Assembly: GCF_029643425.1 (NCBI RefSeq)
Contig: NZ_CP119106.1
Span: 868,001 to 932,000, forward strand
Source of the DNA: Isoptericola sp. AK164
GTDB taxonomy: Bacteria > Actinomycetota > Actinomycetes > Actinomycetales > Cellulomonadaceae
Direction of reading: 5' to 3'
Length of the DNA: 64,000 nt
Part shown: piece by piece, positions 1 to 9,015 of the stretch
Position numbering within the stretch: the stretch's first letter is position 1
How the letters are laid out: each line of letters opens with the position of its first letter
The notes under the pieces: generated by a model
Database searches by the model: none
The model's input: only the letters and a program-made list of their open reading frames with translations
Told to the model about the DNA's origin: nothing
Translations under genes and position numbers: made by a program

Positions 1-533
1 TGACCGGGCTGATGCGGCACCGGGGCGAGGTGCGGTGGAACGGTGAGCCGGTCCGGGACCCCGAGACCTTCCTGCGTCCGGCCCGGGTGGCCCACGTCGC
101 GCAGGTGCCGCGGGTGCTGTCGGGGACCTTCGCGGAGAACGTGACGCTGGACCACCCGCGCGACGTCGTCGGACCCGTGGACGTCGCGCGGCTCGCGCCG
201 GACGTGGCGGACGCCGGCGGTCCGGACGCGCTGGTGGGGCACCGTGGGGTGCGGCTCTCGGGCGGCCAGGTGCAGCGGCTCGCCCTGGCGCGGGCCCTGG
301 CCACCGGCTCGGAGGTGCTGCTGGCCGACGACGTCTCCAGCGCCCTGGACGCGGCGACGGAGGTCGAGCTGTGGACGGCGCTGCGCGAGCAGGGGCTGAC
401 GGTGATCGGCTCGACCTCGAAGCGCGCGGCGCTCGCCCGCGCCGACCGCGTCGTCGTGCTGCTGGAGGGACGCGTCGTCGAGGTGGGGCCGTGGGCCGGG
501 CTGGAGCGTCGCTGGGGACACCTGGCCGGCTGA
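1..533 (+). CDS. ABC transporter ATP-binding domain, C-terminal part (5' truncated by window)
   Basis: This is the end of an ABC ATPase of the exporter class; the Walker A region and anything upstream lie outside the window. Reading begins in frame at base 3. The Q-loop region (VAQVPRVLSGTFAENV), the signature LSGGQVQRLALARAL and a D-loop (SSALD) are clear. Two usual catalytic positions look altered. The Walker B end reads LLADD, with Asp where Glu is normal. The H-loop position reads GSTSKR, where SHR-type sequences are expected, so the switch histidine is absent. Such changes are common in the degenerate half of heterodimeric exporters. The gene could be a fused membrane/ATPase exporter or a separate subunit. 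It ends 120 bp before the amylopullulanase gene and nothing here gives a substrate. Confidence 0.85.
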   Translation, partial: TGLMRHRGEVRWNGEPVRDPETFLRPARVAHVAQVPRVLSGTFAENVTLDHPRDVVGPVDVARLAPDVADAGGPDALVGHRGVRLSGGQVQRLALARALATGSEVLLADDVSSALDAATEVELWTALREQGLTVIGSTSKRAALARADRVVVLLEGRVVEVGPWAGLERRWGHLAG

Positions 534-572
534 CCTGCCTCGCCGCCCATGCTCGGCGGGCCCAGGGGTCTG

Positions 573-600
573 ACCGTTGCTGCAAGGTTGCAGCAACGGT
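573..600. promoter_or_regulatory. 28-bp perfect palindromic operator, MalR/LacI-like
   Basis: Two perfectly complementary 13-nt arms, ACCGTTGCTGCAA and TTGCAGCAACGGT, are separated by GG, 53 bp upstream of the amylopullulanase start. The inner TTGCnGCAA arms resemble the TTGCAG-type sites bound by MalR-class LacI regulators of starch and maltodextrin genes in actinobacteria. No regulator of this class is encoded next to it, so the protein would act from elsewhere. A terminator for the ABC gene is an alternative, but there is no T-tract and the repeat sits tight against the start of a catabolic gene. Confidence 0.7.
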
Positions 601-652
601 ACAGTCCTCCGCAGGTCGCGATCGACGCGCCCGGTCGACGAAGGAGTCCTCC

Positions 653-3600
653 ATGGCCCGTGCCACCCGCCCCCCTGCGCCACCACACGCGGTGCCACCT
701 CACGCAGCACCACGACGCGCCGTCGCCTCGCTGGCGGCGCTCGCCGTGGCCGTCCCCGCCGTGGCCGGCGGGCTGGCGCTCGCGGGTGTTCCCGCGGCCA
801 GCGCCGCCGACCGGTCCGTCGCTCTCGTCGGTGACCTGCAGTCCGAGCTGGGCTGCGGCGCCGACTGGGACCCGGCGTGCGACGCCACCGAGCTCGCGCC
901 CGCCGGCGACGGCACCTACGCGGCCGAGTTCGACGTCCCCGCCGGCACCTACGAGTACAAGGTCGCGATCGACGACTCCTGGGACGAGGCCTACGGCCGC
1001 GACGGCGGCGGCGACAACGCCCCCCTCGTGCTCGGCGGCGACACCCGCCTGCGCGTCACCTACGACGACGCCACGCACCTGACCGCGCTGACCCCGCTCG
1101 GCCTCGCGGGGGAGTACGACGCCGCCACGGACGACGCGCTGGTCGCGCCACCGGCCCGCCAGGCCGGCGGCGACGAGCAGTTCTACTTCGTCATGACCGA
1201 CCGGTTCGCCAACGGCGACACCTCCAACGACACGGCCGGGCTCGGCGACGACCCGCTCGTGTCCGGGTTCGACCCGACGAACAAGGGCTTCTACCAGGGC
1301 GGCGACCTGGCCGGTCTGCACGAGAACCTCGACTACATCGAGGGGCTGGGCACGACGGCCATCTGGCTGACCCCGTCGTTCACGAACCGCCCCGTCCAGG
1401 GCAGCGGCGACGACGTCAGCGCCGGCTACCACGGGTACTGGATCACGGACTTCACGCAGATCGACCCGCACCTGGGCACCAACGCGGAGCTCGAGGCGCT
1501 CATCGCCGACGCCCACTCGCGCGGCATCAAGGTGTACTTCGACATCATCACCAACCACACGGCCGACGTCGTCGACTACGCCGAGGGCGAGTACTCCTAC
1601 ATCGACCAGGCCACCTCGCCGTACACCGACGCCGCCGGGAACACCTTCGACCCGGCCGACTACGCGGGCACGGGCGACTTCCCCGAGCTCGACGCCGCGA
1701 CGTCGTTCCCCTACACGCCGGTGGTCGCCGACGCCGACGCCGACCTCAAGGTGCCGGCCTGGCTCAACGACTCGACGCTGTACCACAACCGCGGCAACTC
1801 GACCTGGAGCGGGGAGTCCGTCACCTACGGCGACTTCGCCGGCCTGGACGACCTCATGACCGAGCACCCGACCGTGGTGAACGGGTTCGTCGAGGTCTAC
1901 CAGGACTGGGTCGACCTCGGCATCGACGGGTTCCGCATCGACACCGTCAAGCACGTCAACCGCGAGTTCTGGGACACCTGGACCACCGAGGTCCTCGACT
2001 ACGCCCACGCCGCCGGCAAGGACGAGTTCTTCATGTTCGGCGAGGTGTACGACGCCGACCCGAAGCTCCTCTCGCCGTACGTGCGCGAGACCGACATGAG
2101 CTCGGTGCTCGACTTCGCCTTCCAGGCCTCGGCCACCAGCTACGCCAGCGGCAACAGCGCCCAGGGCCTCGCCGGGCTGTTCGCCGGCGACGACCGCTAC
2201 ACGACGCCGGACACCTCCGCCGCCGCGCTGCCGACCTTCCTCGGCAACCACGACATGGGCCGCGTCGGCTACATGCTGAACAGCACCGACGACCCGCTGG
2301 CACGTGACGAGCTCGCCCACGAGCTGATGTACCTCACGCGCGGCCAGCCCGTCGTCTACTACGGCGACGAGCAGGGCTTCGCCGGCAGCGGCGGCGACAA
2401 GGACGCCCGCCAGACGCTGTTCGCCACCCAGGTGGACTCCTACGCCAACCAGGAGCTGGTCACCGGCGAGACCGCCGGCAGCCAGGACCGGTACGACACC
2501 GACGCCCCGCTGTACTCGCTCATCGCCGACCTCTCGGCGCTGCGCGAGAGCACGCCGGCGCTGGGGCAGGGTGCGCAGATCGAGCGTTACATCGGCGATG
2601 CGGACGACGGCACGGATGGTGTCTACGCCGTCAGCCGCGTCGACCGGGACGAGAAGATCGAGCACCTCGTCGCGCTGAACAACGCCTCCGAGGAGCGCAC
2701 GGCCACCTTCACCACCCTTACCCCGGGCGCCACGTACACCGCGCTGTACGGGGAGACCGGCGAGGTCACGGCCGACGCCGCGGGCGAGGTGACGGTGACG
2801 GTCCCGGCGACCTCCGCCGTCGTGCTGGTCGCCGACCGCACGGTCGGTGCGGACACCGCCGGTGAGATCGCCGTCGAGGTGCCGGCGGCCGGTGCCGCCG
2901 TGTCCGGTGACGCCCCGGTGCGCGCTGCGATCGACGACGCCTGGGCGGAGACCTCCTTCGCCTGGCGCGAGGTCGGCACCACCGACTGGCAACCGCTCGG
3001 CACCGCCGAGGACACCACCCCGCGGGTCTTCCACACCACGGCCGGCCTGCGCGAGGGCACCCTGGTCGAGTACCGCGCGGTCACCGTCGACGCCGACGGC
3101 GACCGTGCCGCGGCCTCGACGTTCGCCTCCGTGGGGGTCGACGTCTCCGGCGTGGCCGGCGAGGAGGAGCCCCCGAGCGACATCGACATGGTGACCGTGC
3201 CCGGCAGCCACAACAGCGAGATGGGCTGTGCCGGGGACTGGACGCCGGACTGCGAGAACGCCCGCCTCACCGAGCGCGCCGACGGCGTGTACGAGGGCAC
3301 GTTCGACGTGCCGGCCGGCGACTACGAGTACAAGGTCGCGATCAACGGGTCGTGGGACCTCAACTACGGCGCCGGGGGCGAGCAGAACGGCCCCAACGCC
3401 ACGTACAGCCACGACGGCGGCGAGGTCACCTTCTACTGGGACCCGGTGAGTACGGACTTCTCCTCGACCGCCCAGGGACCGATCGTCACGCTGCCCGGCT
3501 CCTACCAGGACGAGGCCGGCTGCCCCGGCGACTGGCAGCCCGAGTGCCTCGCGACCTGGGCCAAGGACCCGGACGGCGACGGCGTCTACACCTGGTCCAC

Positions 3601-6547
3601 CGACGCCCTGCCGGGCGGTGCCTACGAGGTCAAGGTGGCCCACGGCATGAGCTGGGCCGAGAACTACGGGGTCGACGGGGCGCGTGACGGCGCGAACTAC
3701 TCCTTCTCCGTGGGGGAGAGTGAGACCGTGACGTTCTCCTACGACATCGCCACCCACGAGCTGACCATCGGCACCGAGAACCCGCCGTTGGCGGGTCTGG
3801 GCCAGCAGGCCGCGCACTGGGTGCGTGAGGACCTGCTGCTGGCCCCCGGAGACCTCGGGACCGGCGACACCTGGACCCTCTGGACCGCCCCGAAGGGCGG
3901 CCTCGAGGTCGCGGCGTCCTCGACGGACGGCGGCGCCGGAGCCGTCACCGGACCGGACGGCGGCGAGCTGCCTGCGGTTGCGGCCTCCTACACGCTCGAG
4001 CCCGGCGACCTGCCGGACGGCGTGACCGAGGACTTCCCGGCGCTCGCCGACCACACGGCGCTCGTGCCGACGTCGGACGGCGAGGCGCTGGACCGCGCGA
4101 CGGTCGAGGAGCTGCTCACCGGCCAGCTGCTGGTGACCCGCACCGACGGCGACACCCTCACCGCCGCCACCGGCGTGCAGGTGCCGGGCGTCCTGGACGA
4201 CCTGTACGCCAAGGAGGCGGCGAGCCGACCGTTCGGCGTCACGGTGCACCCGAACCTCAAGTGGGCCCTGTTCGGGCTCTGGTCGCCGACGGCCAAGGAC
4301 GTCGACCTGCTGGTCTGGCCCGCGGGCCGCGACCTCGGTGCGGAGCCCGACCGCTTCGACACCGCCCGCACCGCGGACGGCTCGTGGACGCTGGACGGCA
4401 AGGCCGAGGACAAGGAGTACCCCTGGTACGGCGCGCGCTACCAGTTCGCCGTCGAGGTGTACGTGCCGGGCGGCGGGGGCACCCCGGGCAGGGTGGAGAC
4501 GAACGTCGTCACCGACCCGTACTCGGTCGCGCTGACCACCGACTCGACGCACTCGGTCGTCGTGTCGCTGGACGACAAGCAGTTCCGGCCGAAGGTCTGG
4601 CGCACCAGCGCCCAGCCCGTCGTGGAGCGGCCCGTCGACCAGACGATCTACGAGCTGCACGTGCGGGACTTCTCGGTCGAGGACTCCACGGTCCCCGAGA
4701 AGGTGCGGGGCTCCTACCTGGCCTTCGCCGAGTCGGACTCGGACGGCATGACCCACCTGCGTGAGCTGGCCGAGGCCGGCATGACGACGGTGCACCTGCT
4801 GCCGACGTTCGACATCGCCTCGATCACCGAGGACCCGGCCGACCAGAAGACCACCGGCGATCTGTCCGGGTTCGCCCCGGACTCCACGGAGCAGCAGGCC
4901 GCCGTGGCCGAGGTGCAGGGCCAGGACGCCTTCAACTGGGGCTACGACCCGTACCACTTCACCGCGCCGGAGGGCTCCTACGCCGTCGACCGTGAGGGCG
5001 GGGCCCGCGTGGCCGAGTTCCGCACGATGGTGGGCTCGCTGCACGAGGCCGGGCTCCAGGTGGTCCTCGACCAGGTGTTCAACCACACCGCCCAGAGCGG
5101 CCAGGCCGAGAAGTCGGTGCTGGACAAGGTCGTGCCGGGCTACTACCACCGGCTGAACGCGACCACGGGCGCCGTCGAGACCAGCACCTGCTGCCAGAAC
5201 GTCGCCACCGAGCACGCCATGGCCGAGCAGCTCATGGTCGACTCGGTCGTCACCTGGGCCCGCGACTACAAGGTCGACGGTTTCCGGTTCGACCTCATGG
5301 GTCACCACTCGCGCGAGAACATGCTCGCCGTCCGCGAGGCGCTCGACGCGCTGACGGTCGACTCCGACGGCGTGGACGGCTCGGCCGTCTACCTGTACGG
5401 CGAGGGCTGGAACTTCGGCGAGGTGGCCAACAACGCCCTGTTCACGCAGGCCACGCAGGGCCAGCTCGGCGGCACGGGGATCGGGACGTTCAGCGACCGG
5501 CTCCGCGACGCCGTGCACGGCGGCTCGCCCGTCGACGGTCCGTCGACGTTCACCCAGGGCTTCGGCACCGGGCTGTTCACCGACCCGAACGGTCGGGAGG
5601 CCCGGACCGGCGAGCCCGGCACGGTGAACGACGGCGGGGACGACGAGGCGGCCGACCTCGCCCACCAGACGGACCTGGTCCGCCTGGGGCTGGCCGGCAA
5701 CCTGCGGGACTACACGTTCCTCACCTCGGACGGCGAGATGACCCGGGGCGAGGACCTCGACTACCGCGGCTCCCCGGCCGGGTACGCCGAGTCCCCGGAG
5801 GAGGTCGTCACCTACGTCGACGCCCACGACAACGAGACGCTGTTCGACCTGCTCACGCTCAAGCTGCCGCAGGCGACGTCCATGGACGACCGCGTCCGGA
5901 TGAACACCGTCTCGCTCGGCACGGCGGCACTGGCCCAGACGCCGTCGTTCTGGCACGCCGGCACGGACCTGCTCCGCTCGAAGTCGCTGGACCGCAACTC
6001 CTACGATTCCGGCGACTGGTTCAACGCCATCGACTGGTCGGGCCAGGACAACGGGTTCGCCCGCGGTCTGCCGATGGCCGCGGACAACGAGGAGAAGTGG
6101 CCGCTCATGGCGCCGCTGCTGGCCGACCCGGCGCTCAAGCCGACGCCGGAGCACATCGCCACGGCCTCGGCCCAGGCGCGGGAGCTCCTCGAGCTGCGCT
6201 CGTCGACGCAGCTGTTCCGGCTGGGGTCGGCCGAGCTCATCGGTGAGAAGGTCTCCTTCCCCGGCTCGGGCCCGGACGCCGTCCCGGGTGTCATCGTCAT
6301 GGCGATCGACGACACGGTCGGTGCCGACGTCGACCCGGCGCTCGACGGGGCGCTCGTGGTGTTCAACGCCTCGCCCGAGGCGGCCACGATCGACCTGCCG
6401 GACCTCGCCGGACGGGGCTTCGCGCTCTCGCCGGTGCAGGCCGGCGGCGTCGACCCCGTCGTCCAGGAGACCTCCTGGGACGGTGACGCCGGGAGCGTGA
6501 CGGTGCCGGCGCGGACCGTCGCGGTGCTGGTCGAGCCGCAGGGCTGA
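653..6547 (+). CDS. Secreted multidomain alpha-amylase / pullulanase (amylopullulanase)
   Basis: A 1,964-residue exported enzyme predicted to cut alpha-1,4 and alpha-1,6 links in starch, pullulan or glycogen. A signal peptide covers residues 1-52 (cleavage near AASA). It is followed by an X25-type starch-binding domain (about 55-150) and a GH13 amylase barrel (about 175-560) with DGFRIDTVKH (nucleophile D430), MFGEVYD (acid/base E464) and NHDMG (D534). Two more X25-like repeats lie near 845-925 and 943-1040. A pullulanase N-terminal region, a CBM48-like domain (about 1193-1330) and a second GH13 barrel follow, with FRFDLMGHH (D1547), YGEGWN (E1584) and HDNE near 1725, then a pullulanase C-terminal domain. 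The ATG at 653 follows aaggagtcctcc and directly yields the signal peptide; the frame is open further upstream but without a better start. Both active sites keep their acidic residues. Confidence 0.96.
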   Translation: MARATRPPAPPHAVPPHAAPRRAVASLAALAVAVPAVAGGLALAGVPAASAADRSVALVGDLQSELGCGADWDPACDATELAPAGDGTYAAEFDVPAGTYEYKVAIDDSWDEAYGRDGGGDNAPLVLGGDTRLRVTYDDATHLTALTPLGLAGEYDAATDDALVAPPARQAGGDEQFYFVMTDRFANGDTSNDTAGLGDDPLVSGFDPTNKGFYQGGDLAGLHENLDYIEGLGTTAIWLTPSFTNRPVQGSGDDVSAGYHGYWITDFTQIDPHLGTNAELEALIADAHSRGIKVYFDIITNHTADVVDYAEGEYSYIDQATSPYTDAAGNTFDPADYAGTGDFPELDAATSFPYTPVVADADADLKVPAWLNDSTLYHNRGNSTWSGESVTYGDFAGLDDLMTEHPTVVNGFVEVYQDWVDLGIDGFRIDTVKHVNREFWDTWTTEVLDYAHAAGKDEFFMFGEVYDADPKLLSPYVRETDMSSVLDFAFQASATSYASGNSAQGLAGLFAGDDRYTTPDTSAAALPTFLGNHDMGRVGYMLNSTDDPLARDELAHELMYLTRGQPVVYYGDEQGFAGSGGDKDARQTLFATQVDSYANQELVTGETAGSQDRYDTDAPLYSLIADLSALRESTPALGQGAQIERYIGDADDGTDGVYAVSRVDRDEKIEHLVALNNASEERTATFTTLTPGATYTALYGETGEVTADAAGEVTVTVPATSAVVLVADRTVGADTAGEIAVEVPAAGAAVSGDAPVRAAIDDAWAETSFAWREVGTTDWQPLGTAEDTTPRVFHTTAGLREGTLVEYRAVTVDADGDRAAASTFASVGVDVSGVAGEEEPPSDIDMVTVPGSHNSEMGCAGDWTPDCENARLTERADGVYEGTFDVPAGDYEYKVAINGSWDLNYGAGGEQNGPNATYSHDGGEVTFYWDPVSTDFSSTAQGPIVTLPGSYQDEAGCPGDWQPECLATWAKDPDGDGVYTWSTDALPGGAYEVKVAHGMSWAENYGVDGARDGANYSFSVGESETVTFSYDIATHELTIGTENPPLAGLGQQAAHWVREDLLLAPGDLGTGDTWTLWTAPKGGLEVAASSTDGGAGAVTGPDGGELPAVAASYTLEPGDLPDGVTEDFPALADHTALVPTSDGEALDRATVEELLTGQLLVTRTDGDTLTAATGVQVPGVLDDLYAKEAASRPFGVTVHPNLKWALFGLWSPTAKDVDLLVWPAGRDLGAEPDRFDTARTADGSWTLDGKAEDKEYPWYGARYQFAVEVYVPGGGGTPGRVETNVVTDPYSVALTTDSTHSVVVSLDDKQFRPKVWRTSAQPVVERPVDQTIYELHVRDFSVEDSTVPEKVRGSYLAFAESDSDGMTHLRELAEAGMTTVHLLPTFDIASITEDPADQKTTGDLSGFAPDSTEQQAAVAEVQGQDAFNWGYDPYHFTAPEGSYAVDREGGARVAEFRTMVGSLHEAGLQVVLDQVFNHTAQSGQAEKSVLDKVVPGYYHRLNATTGAVETSTCCQNVATEHAMAEQLMVDSVVTWARDYKVDGFRFDLMGHHSRENMLAVREALDALTVDSDGVDGSAVYLYGEGWNFGEVANNALFTQATQGQLGGTGIGTFSDRLRDAVHGGSPVDGPSTFTQGFGTGLFTDPNGREARTGEPGTVNDGGDDEAADLAHQTDLVRLGLAGNLRDYTFLTSDGEMTRGEDLDYRGSPAGYAESPEEVVTYVDAHDNETLFDLLTLKLPQATSMDDRVRMNTVSLGTAALAQTPSFWHAGTDLLRSKSLDRNSYDSGDWFNAIDWSGQDNGFARGLPMAADNEEKWPLMAPLLADPALKPTPEHIATASAQARELLELRSSTQLFRLGSAELIGEKVSFPGSGPDAVPGVIVMAIDDTVGADVDPALDGALVVFNASPEAATIDLPDLAGRGFALSPVQAGGVDPVVQETSWDGDAGSVTVPARTVAVLVEPQG

Positions 6548-6562
6548 CAGCGGGACCGGACG

Positions 6563-6600
6563 GACGGCGGGCGAGCCTGGCAGCAGGCACGCCCGCCGTC
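6563..6600. terminator. Bidirectional terminator-like hairpin between convergent genes
   Basis: An 11-bp stem GACGGCGGGCG/CGCCCGCCGTC (6563-6573 with 6590-6600) encloses a second stem GCCTG/CAGGC. It lies 15 bp after the pullulanase stop and 18 bp from the stop of the convergent hydrolase gene, so it can serve both. There is no U-tract, as is usual for actinobacterial hairpins. Confidence 0.75.
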
Positions 6601-6617
6601 GTGCTCCCCGGCGGGGT

Positions 6618-7415
6618 TCAGCCGCGGACACCGGCCAGGAAGGCCCGGACCGTGCGTGTGAAGGCCTCGGGAGTCTCGAGGTTGCTCAGGTGACCGGCCG
6701 CGGGGAGCACGACGAGGCGGGCGCCGGGGATCGCCTCGTGGAGGGCGGTGGCAACGGGCAGCGGCGCGCGGACGTCGAGCTCGCCGTGCAGCACGAGCGT
6801 GGGCACGCGGACGCTCCCGAGGGCGTCACGCAGGTCGGCGTCGGCCATGGCCTCGAGCATGGTGAGGCTCGCGCGCGGGTGGACCCCGGACATCAGGTCG
6901 AGGGTCCGCCTCCGCAGAGCGTCCGGTGCGGATGGGGTCAGCAGGCCGGGCAGGTACTCCGGCAGCCACTCGTGCGGGTCGCGGTTCACGTCGTCGGCGG
7001 CGCGTCGGAGCCGGCGGTCGACCTCGTCGGGCGGGAGCGAACCCGACCAGCCGGCGTAGGCGCCGGCGAGGACGAGGGAGCGCGGCACGTCCGGGTGCCG
7101 TGCCGCCAGGGCGAGCGCCACCCCGCCGCCGAACGACAGTCCCAGGACGTGGGGTCGGCCCAGTTCCAGAGCCGCGACGAAGCCGGCGAGCACGTCGGCG
7201 TAGTCGCCGAGGGTGAAGTCCTCCGGCGGGTCGTCGGAGCCGCCGGCGCCCGGGGCGTCCCAGGCGACGACGTCGTAGGCGTCGGCCAGGGTGTCGAGCT
7301 GCGGGGCCCAGGACCGGCTGTCGAACCCGAAACCGCCGTGCAGGAGCACCAGCGGGGCACCGGACCCCGCCCGGCGGTACGTGATCGTCAGCCCGGACAC
7401 CGTCACCGAGTCCAT
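6618..7415 (-). CDS. Alpha/beta-fold hydrolase
   Basis: A 265-residue single-domain hydrolase. Visible family features are the oxyanion loop LLHGGFG near residue 27, the nucleophile elbow GLSFGG (Ser), a late acid in LHGELDVRAP and the catalytic histidine in AAGHLSNLE. The pattern is that of esterase/lyase-type alpha/beta hydrolases; the substrate cannot be read from the sequence. The ATG at 7415 begins MDSVTVSGLTI, where the family fold begins. In-frame starts further upstream would only add a low-complexity leader, and no clear ribosome site favours any of them. It is monocistronic and convergent with the pullulanase gene. Confidence 0.88.
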   Translation of the reverse strand: MDSVTVSGLTITYRRAGSGAPLVLLHGGFGFDSRSWAPQLDTLADAYDVVAWDAPGAGGSDDPPEDFTLGDYADVLAGFVAALELGRPHVLGLSFGGGVALALAARHPDVPRSLVLAGAYAGWSGSLPPDEVDRRLRRAADDVNRDPHEWLPEYLPGLLTPSAPDALRRRTLDLMSGVHPRASLTMLEAMADADLRDALGSVRVPTLVLHGELDVRAPLPVATALHEAIPGARLVVLPAAGHLSNLETPEAFTRTVRAFLAGVRG

Positions 7416-7601
7416 GTCTGAGCATGGCACCGGGGCCGGGTGGCGTGCCATCATCTGGGGCGGCTTCGGGGGTGACACCCCGGCATAAGTTCGAGCACCG
7501 AACCCAACGGACAGCGTTATCCGGTCAAATCGGACCCTGCGGCGGCGGTGTGAACGCTCACTTTGTAACCAGATCGTGATTCTCTCGCGCCGTTCCGGCA
7601 T

Positions 7602-7622
7602 TGACTTCGAGTCCCGAAGTCA
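7602..7622. promoter_or_regulatory. Operator-like inverted repeat upstream of the first ChvE-type operon
   Basis: TGACTTCG and CGAAGTCA are perfect 8-nt arms around a 5-nt spacer. The left arm overlaps a TTGACT sequence that could be a -35 box, but I see no convincing -10 at the right distance. It is the only strong regulatory-looking element in the 317-bp gap 7416-7732, which otherwise shows a long leader and the gaaggagcgcgagg ribosome site. The ROK regulator encoded at 11841 is the natural candidate ligand; this is inference. Confidence 0.5.
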
Positions 7623-7732
7623 GCACAGTGGTCTTCGGTCACCGCGACGGTGGCTTCGGTCCGGCCCTCCGTGGGCACCGGTGGTGAAGGTCGCCGCCGG
7701 GGGGACCCTCGACGACGAGAAGGAGCGCGAGG

Positions 7733-8896
7733 ATGCGACTCGGCAAGAAGATGGGCGTGGTCGCCGCGGGTGCGGCGCTGGCGCTCACCCTCACCGCCTG
7801 CGCGGGTGAAGGCGCGGGCAGCGACAGCGGCAGCAGCGACAGCGGGGACTCCACGGCCGAAGGCGGCGACCTGAGCGTCGGCGTCGCGATGCCCACCGAG
7901 ACGTCGGAGCGGTGGATCGCCGACGGCAACGCGGTGCAGTCGGGCCTCGAGGAGGCCGGCTACGGCGTCGACCTGCAGTTCGCGGGCGACGACATCCCCA
8001 CCCAGACCCAGCAGATCGACGCCATGATCACCGGCGGCGTCGACGCGCTGATCATCGCCGCGATCGACGGCACGGCCCTGACGAGCCAGCTCGAGGCCGC
8101 CGCCGCCGCAGACATCCCGGTGGTCTCCTACGACCGCCTCATCAACGGCAGCGAGCACGTGGACTTCTACGTCTCGTTCGACAACTACAAGGTCGGCGTC
8201 GCCCAGGCGACCGCTCTCCTGTACGGGCTGGGTCTCACCGACCAGGACGGCAACCCGACCGACGAGGAGGGCCCGTTCAACGTCGAGCTCTTCGCCGGTT
8301 CGCCCGACGACAACAACGCGACCTTCTTCTGGAACGGCGCGATGGACACGCTCCAGCCGTTCCTCGACAGCGGTGCGCTCGAGGTCCCGTCCGGCCAGAC
8401 CGAGTTCGACCAGGCCGCCATCCTGCGCTGGCAGCAGGAGACCGCGCAGAAGCGCATGGAGGACCTCATCACCTCCACGTACTCCGGTGACACGGAGCTG
8501 CACGGCGTGCTGTCCCCGTACGACGGCCTCTCCCGCGGCATCATCACCGCCCTCAAGGGCGCCGGCTTCGGCGACACCATCGAGGACGGCCTGCCCGTCG
8601 TCACCGGCCAGGACGCCGAGATCGCCTCGGTCAAGCTGATCCAGGACGGCGTGCAGCAGTCCACGATCTTCAAGGACACCCGCAAGCTGGCCGACCAGGC
8701 CGTGGTCGCCACCGAGGCCTTCCTCGCGGGCGAGGAGCCCGAGGCGAACGACACCGAGACGTACGACAACGGCGTCAAGGTCGTCCCGTCCTACCTCCTC
8801 GAGGTCGACACCGTCTACGCGGACAACATCACCGAGCTGCTGGTCGACAGCGGCTACTGGACCCAGGACGAGATCGACGCCGGCCAGGCCGAGTGA
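7733..8896 (+). CDS. chvE: ChvE-like monosaccharide-binding lipoprotein
   Basis: A 387-residue substrate-binding lipoprotein for an ABC importer of monosaccharides. A lipoprotein signal ends in LTLTAC at Cys23 and is followed by a Ser/Gly/Asp-rich linker. The mature part is a periplasmic-binding type I fold starting LSVGVAMPTETSERW, with SYDRLINGSEHVDFYVSFDN in the middle. Both match the ChvE/multiple-sugar binding group that pairs with GguA and GguB. The ATG lies just after gaaggagcgcgagg. It begins a three-gene operon with the ATPase and permease that follow. ChvE-type proteins take several aldoses such as xylose, arabinose, glucose and galactose, so the exact ligand is open. Confidence 0.93.
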   Translation: MRLGKKMGVVAAGAALALTLTACAGEGAGSDSGSSDSGDSTAEGGDLSVGVAMPTETSERWIADGNAVQSGLEEAGYGVDLQFAGDDIPTQTQQIDAMITGGVDALIIAAIDGTALTSQLEAAAAADIPVVSYDRLINGSEHVDFYVSFDNYKVGVAQATALLYGLGLTDQDGNPTDEEGPFNVELFAGSPDDNNATFFWNGAMDTLQPFLDSGALEVPSGQTEFDQAAILRWQQETAQKRMEDLITSTYSGDTELHGVLSPYDGLSRGIITALKGAGFGDTIEDGLPVVTGQDAEIASVKLIQDGVQQSTIFKDTRKLADQAVVATEAFLAGEEPEANDTETYDNGVKVVPSYLLEVDTVYADNITELLVDSGYWTQDEIDAGQAE

Positions 8897-8910
8897 TCCG
8901 ATCCTGACCA

Positions 8911-8952
8911 CCGGGCCCGCTCCCGCCACCGCGGTGGCGGGAGCGGGCCCGG
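8911..8952. terminator. 42-bp perfect palindrome between binding protein and ATPase genes
   Basis: Two 21-nt arms, beginning CCGGGCCCGCTCCCGCCACC and its complement, meet without a spacer 14 bp after the binding-protein stop. In the transcript this gives a very stable hairpin. Since the next gene is on the same strand and functionally linked, it probably protects the binding-protein message or terminates part of the transcripts, giving more binding protein than transporter. Confidence 0.75.
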
Positions 8953-9015
8953 CCAGGGACCGCGGTCGGCGTCGCCGGTCCGCGGGCACACCCAGAAGGA
9001 GGGACGAGGGCGCAC

